45,183 nt of DNA from an uncultured Luminiphilus sp. (GTDB lineage: Bacteria > Pseudomonadota > Gammaproteobacteria > Pseudomonadales > Halieaceae), in assembly GCA_938084055.1 (NCBI GenBank), contig CALKDK010000023.1:1-45183 (forward strand). The letters run 5' to 3'. Positions within the stretch are counted from its first letter, which is position 1. Every line of letters starts with the position of its first letter. The position numbers and the translations under genes are program-made. The notes beneath the pieces are model-generated. The model saw only the letters and a program-made list of their open reading frames with translations. It was not told the origin of the DNA and made no database searches. Below are positions 42,568 to 45,183 of this stretch, in pieces.

Positions 42568-45183
42568 TCAGTGCAATCCCTCCAATCGGGACAACTGCGA
42601 GGAAATCTTGTCAAAAGCGTCCTGGGCGGCGCGCTCTTTCGTACGTTCTTTTTCAACGACATCTACCGGCGCCCGGTCGATGAAATTTGAGTTGGCGAGC
42701 TTTTTTTGGAGTCGATCCAGCTCTTTGCGGTATTTTTCGAGTTCTTTAGCGAGGCGACCCTGTTCGGCGGCGATGTCAATAACGCCCGCCATGGGTACCA
42801 GTATTTCAAGATGCCCAAACAGCGCTGACAGGGCCGCCGGTACATTTTCCTCCTGTTCCAGGAGCGTTATCTTCTCGAGCTTTGCCAGTTTCTGCAGCAG
42901 CGGTGCATTTTGTTCAAGTCTCGAAACGTCTACTGCACTGGCGTTTCTTATCAAAACATCCAGTGCCTTTCCGGGCCCCAATTGCGCTTCACCGCGTATC
43001 GTCCGGACGGCAATGATGACGCCCTGCAGCCACTCGACCTCAGCTTCTGCTTCCGGATCATTTCGATTTGGGTCGTGCAGCGGCCACGGTTGCAGCATGA
43101 TCGTGGGCCCAGACACGCCTGCCAGAGGTGCTACGACCTGCCATATCTCCTCGGTAATAAACGGCATAAAGGGGTGCAGCAGGCGCAGTATGCTCTCCAG
43201 GACCTGCAGCAGGGTATGCCGGGTTCCCGAAGCTCTCTCAGGACTGAGATCCTCGTCCCAAAGCACAGGCTTGGACAGCTCGAGATACCAGTCACAAAAT
43301 TCGTTCCAGACAAAGTCGTAAAGCGCCTGGGAGGCAAGGTCGAATCGGTAGTTGCCAATCGCCTGCTCCGCACTTTGTGCGGCAAATTGCAGTCGACTCA
43401 AGATCCACCTATCCGCCAGGGACAACTGCATTGCTGCCACATCAATTTTCTGGTTCTCACAGTTGGCAAGAACGTATCGAGCCGCGTTCCATAGTTTGTT
43501 ACAAAAATTCCGGTAACCCTCCATACGCCCAATATCAAATTTAATATCCCGACCCGTCGAGGCCAGCGAATAGAATGTGAAGCGCAATGCATCGGTACCG
43601 TAACCCGGTATGCCCTCGGGAAAATGCTGGCGGGTCTGCCGGGCAATGCGCTCGGCCATTTTTGGTTGCATCATGCCAGCGGTGCGTTTTGTAACAAGAC
43701 TCTCCAGATCAATACCGTCGATGAGGTCGATGGGGTCGATCACATTGCCCTTGGATTTGGACATTTTCTGCCCTTCCCCATCACGCACAAGACCGTGGAC
43801 GTAGACCGTATGGAAGGGCACTTCGCCGCAGAAATGCAGGGTCATCATGATCATTCGAGCGACCCAGAAAAAGATGATGTCGAAACCCGTTACCAGAACC
43901 GAAGCCGGGTGGAAGATCGCCATTTCGTCGGTTTCTTCCGGCCATCCCAGCGTTGAGAAGGTCCAGAGCGCCGATGAAAACCAGGTGTCCAGAACATCCT
44001 CATCCTGAGTCAAAGCCAGGTCGTCGCTCAGTCCCTGCGCGCTCCTGATAGCAGCTTCATCACTTCCCACATACACATTGCCCTCGGAGTCATACCACGC
44101 AGGAATTCTATGCCCCCACCACAATTGCCGGCTGATACACCAATCCTGAATGTCGTGCATCCAAGCGAAATAGGTATTCTCCCACTGGCGCGGGACAAAT
44201 TTTATGGCACCCGTCTCGACAGCACGAATGGCGGGCTGTGCGAGTTTCTTGGCATCCACATACCATTGCGGGGTCAGCCAGGGCTCTACCACTACGCCAG
44301 ACCGGTCGCCACGAGGGACTTTGAGACGATGCTCTTCAACGCTGTCCAGTAGTCCCAGCGCTTCCAAATCGGTGATCACTTTTTCCCGGGCAGCGTATCG
44401 GTCCAGTTGACGATAGGGCGCCGGCGCTCTGTCGTTGATCGCTGCATGTTGGGTAAGGATATTGATGACGGGTAGCTTGTGGCGTTTACCCACTTCATAG
44501 TCATTGAAGTCGTGGGCAGGCGTTATTTTTACACAGCCTGTGCCGAATTCAGGATCAACGTATTCATCAGCGATAATGGGGATTTCACGGTTACAAAGGG
44601 GTAGGGTAATCGTCTTTCCCACCAGGTCGCGGTATCGATCATCATCGGGATGCACCGCGACCGCGGAGTCACCGAGCATGGTTTCTGGGCGGGTCGTGGC
44701 TACCACAAGGTGGCCAGAACCGTCGCTCATTGGGTATTTGAGGTTCCAGAGGTGCCCCATCTCCTCCTCGGACACCACTTCGAGATCAGAAATGGCCGTT
44801 AGCAGTTTTGGATCCCAGTTTACGAGCCGCTGTCCCCGGTATATCAGGCCCTCCTGAAACAATTTTATGAATACAGTCTGGACTGCGTTGGATAGCCCGG
44901 GATCCATGGTGAACCGTTCGCGCGTCCAATCGGCCGAGGCACCCAATCGACGCAGCTGACGCGTGATGGTACCCCCTGACTGGTTTTTCCAGTCCCAGAC
45001 CTTGTCGATAAAAGCGTCTCGCCCCAACGCCTCTCGCTGTATGCCCTCAGCTTCCAGTTGCCGCTCGACCAGCATCTGTGTGGCGATTCCCGCATGGTCG
45101 GTACCCACTTGCCAGAGCGTGTTGTTACCTTTCATTCGGTGGTAGCGAATGAGCGCGTCCATGATGGCCTGCTGAAAGCCATG
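42568..45183 (-). CDS. valS: Valyl-tRNA synthetase (5' end outside window)
   Basis: A class I aminoacyl-tRNA synthetase that charges tRNA-Val and edits threonine. About 871 codons are in the window, to a TGA stop at 42568; the gene continues past base 45183. The window edge cuts the HxGH region: the first visible residues are [11 protein letters not shown], then [16 protein letters not shown]. Other diagnostic segments are the CP1 editing domain ([14 protein letters not shown]), [15 protein letters not shown], the KMSKS motif in [14 protein letters not shown], and the C-terminal coiled coil (about the last 70 residues, [20 protein letters not shown]). No lesion is seen. Confidence 0.97.
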   Translation of the reverse strand, partial: HGFQQAIMDALIRYHRMKGNNTLWQVGTDHAGIATQMLVERQLEAEGIQREALGRDAFIDKVWDWKNQSGGTITRQLRRLGASADWTRERFTMDPGLSNAVQTVFIKLFQEGLIYRGQRLVNWDPKLLTAISDLEVVSEEEMGHLWNLKYPMSDGSGHLVVATTRPETMLGDSAVAVHPDDDRYRDLVGKTITLPLCNREIPIIADEYVDPEFGTGCVKITPAHDFNDYEVGKRHKLPVINILTQHAAINDRAPAPYRQLDRYAAREKVITDLEALGLLDSVEEHRLKVPRGDRSGVVVEPWLTPQWYVDAKKLAQPAIRAVETGAIKFVPRQWENTYFAWMHDIQDWCISRQLWWGHRIPAWYDSEGNVYVGSDEAAIRSAQGLSDDLALTQDEDVLDTWFSSALWTFSTLGWPEETDEMAIFHPASVLVTGFDIIFFWVARMIMMTLHFCGEVPFHTVYVHGLVRDGEGQKMSKSKGNVIDPIDLIDGIDLESLVTKRTAGMMQPKMAERIARQTRQHFPEGIPGYGTDALRFTFYSLASTGRDIKFDIGRMEGYRNFCNKLWNAARYVLANCENQKIDVAAMQLSLADRWILSRLQFAAQSAEQAIGNYRFDLASQALYDFVWNEFCDWYLELSKPVLWDEDLSPERASGTRHTLLQVLESILRLLHPFMPFITEEIWQVVAPLAGVSGPTIMLQPWPLHDPNRNDPEAEAEVEWLQGVIIAVRTIRGEAQLGPGKALDVLIRNASAVDVSRLEQNAPLLQKLAKLEKITLLEQEENVPAALSALFGHLEILVPMAGVIDIAAEQGRLAKELEKYRKELDRLQKKLANSNFIDRAPVDVVEKERTKERAAQDAFDKISSQLSRLEGLH

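Overview
The window looks like chromosomal DNA of a marine-type gammaproteobacterium. The tmk-holB-pilZ, tRNA-Leu-tig-clpP-clpX-lon-hupB-ppiD and etfD/etfBA blocks closely resemble those of Pseudomonas relatives. The density of CoA-thioester genes, a DUF3604 protein and moderate-to-high GC would fit the Halieaceae/Cellvibrionales (OM60/NOR5-like) clade. The placement is inference from gene content, not from a marker-gene comparison. I see no phage, insertion sequence or CRISPR array.

Layout. 1-1.6 kb: end of thymidylate kinase, DNA polymerase III delta' and PilZ, closed by an intrinsic terminator. 1.6-2.0 kb: gene-free DNA with an AT-rich island. 2.0-8.5 kb: tRNA-Leu(UAG) and the proteostasis cluster tig-clpP-clpX-lon-hupB; lon has a near-consensus sigma-32 promoter. 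8.7-11.3 kb: ppiD and a DUF1285 protein. 11.3-14.8 kb: ETF-ubiquinone oxidoreductase divergent from etfB-etfA. 14.9-17.6 kb (minus): a dmpEFG-type lower meta-cleavage module with no ring-cleavage gene nearby. 17.7-25.3 kb (minus): ppx and a tightly coupled run alr / D-amino acid transaminase / DUF4392 / pxpC / pxpB / pxpA / DUF1445. 25.4-35.1 kb: acyl-CoA synthetases, a patatin lipase, an APH-like kinase, SprT, a PaaG-like crotonase and a secreted DUF3604 protein. 35.2-39.7 kb (minus): rapA, a TatD hydrolase and a LysR regulator. 39.7-41.2 kb (plus): a terminator-bearing leader or small RNA and a TPR/TonB-like lipoprotein. 41.2-45.2 kb (minus): a methyltransferase, a membrane-anchored cold-shock-domain protein, a CspA-like protein and valS, which runs off the window.

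The most interesting unit is the minus-strand operon at 19.3-25.3 kb. It joins alanine racemase and D-amino acid transaminase (D-Ala/D-Glu interconversion) to 5-oxoprolinase PxpABC. It also carries, as separate genes at the two ends of pxpABC, homologues of the two halves of the animal mitochondrial D-glutamate cyclase (UPF0317/DUF1445 and DUF4392). It reads as a complete D-alanine / D-glutamate / 5-oxoproline / L-glutamate route, perhaps for recycling peptidoglycan D-amino acids. The stereochemistry of the oxoproline step is an open question.

The other unusual spot is 39.77-39.96 kb. A strong terminator there follows no recognisable gene, and the next gene has a good Shine-Dalgarno but only an ATT codon in frame as a start.
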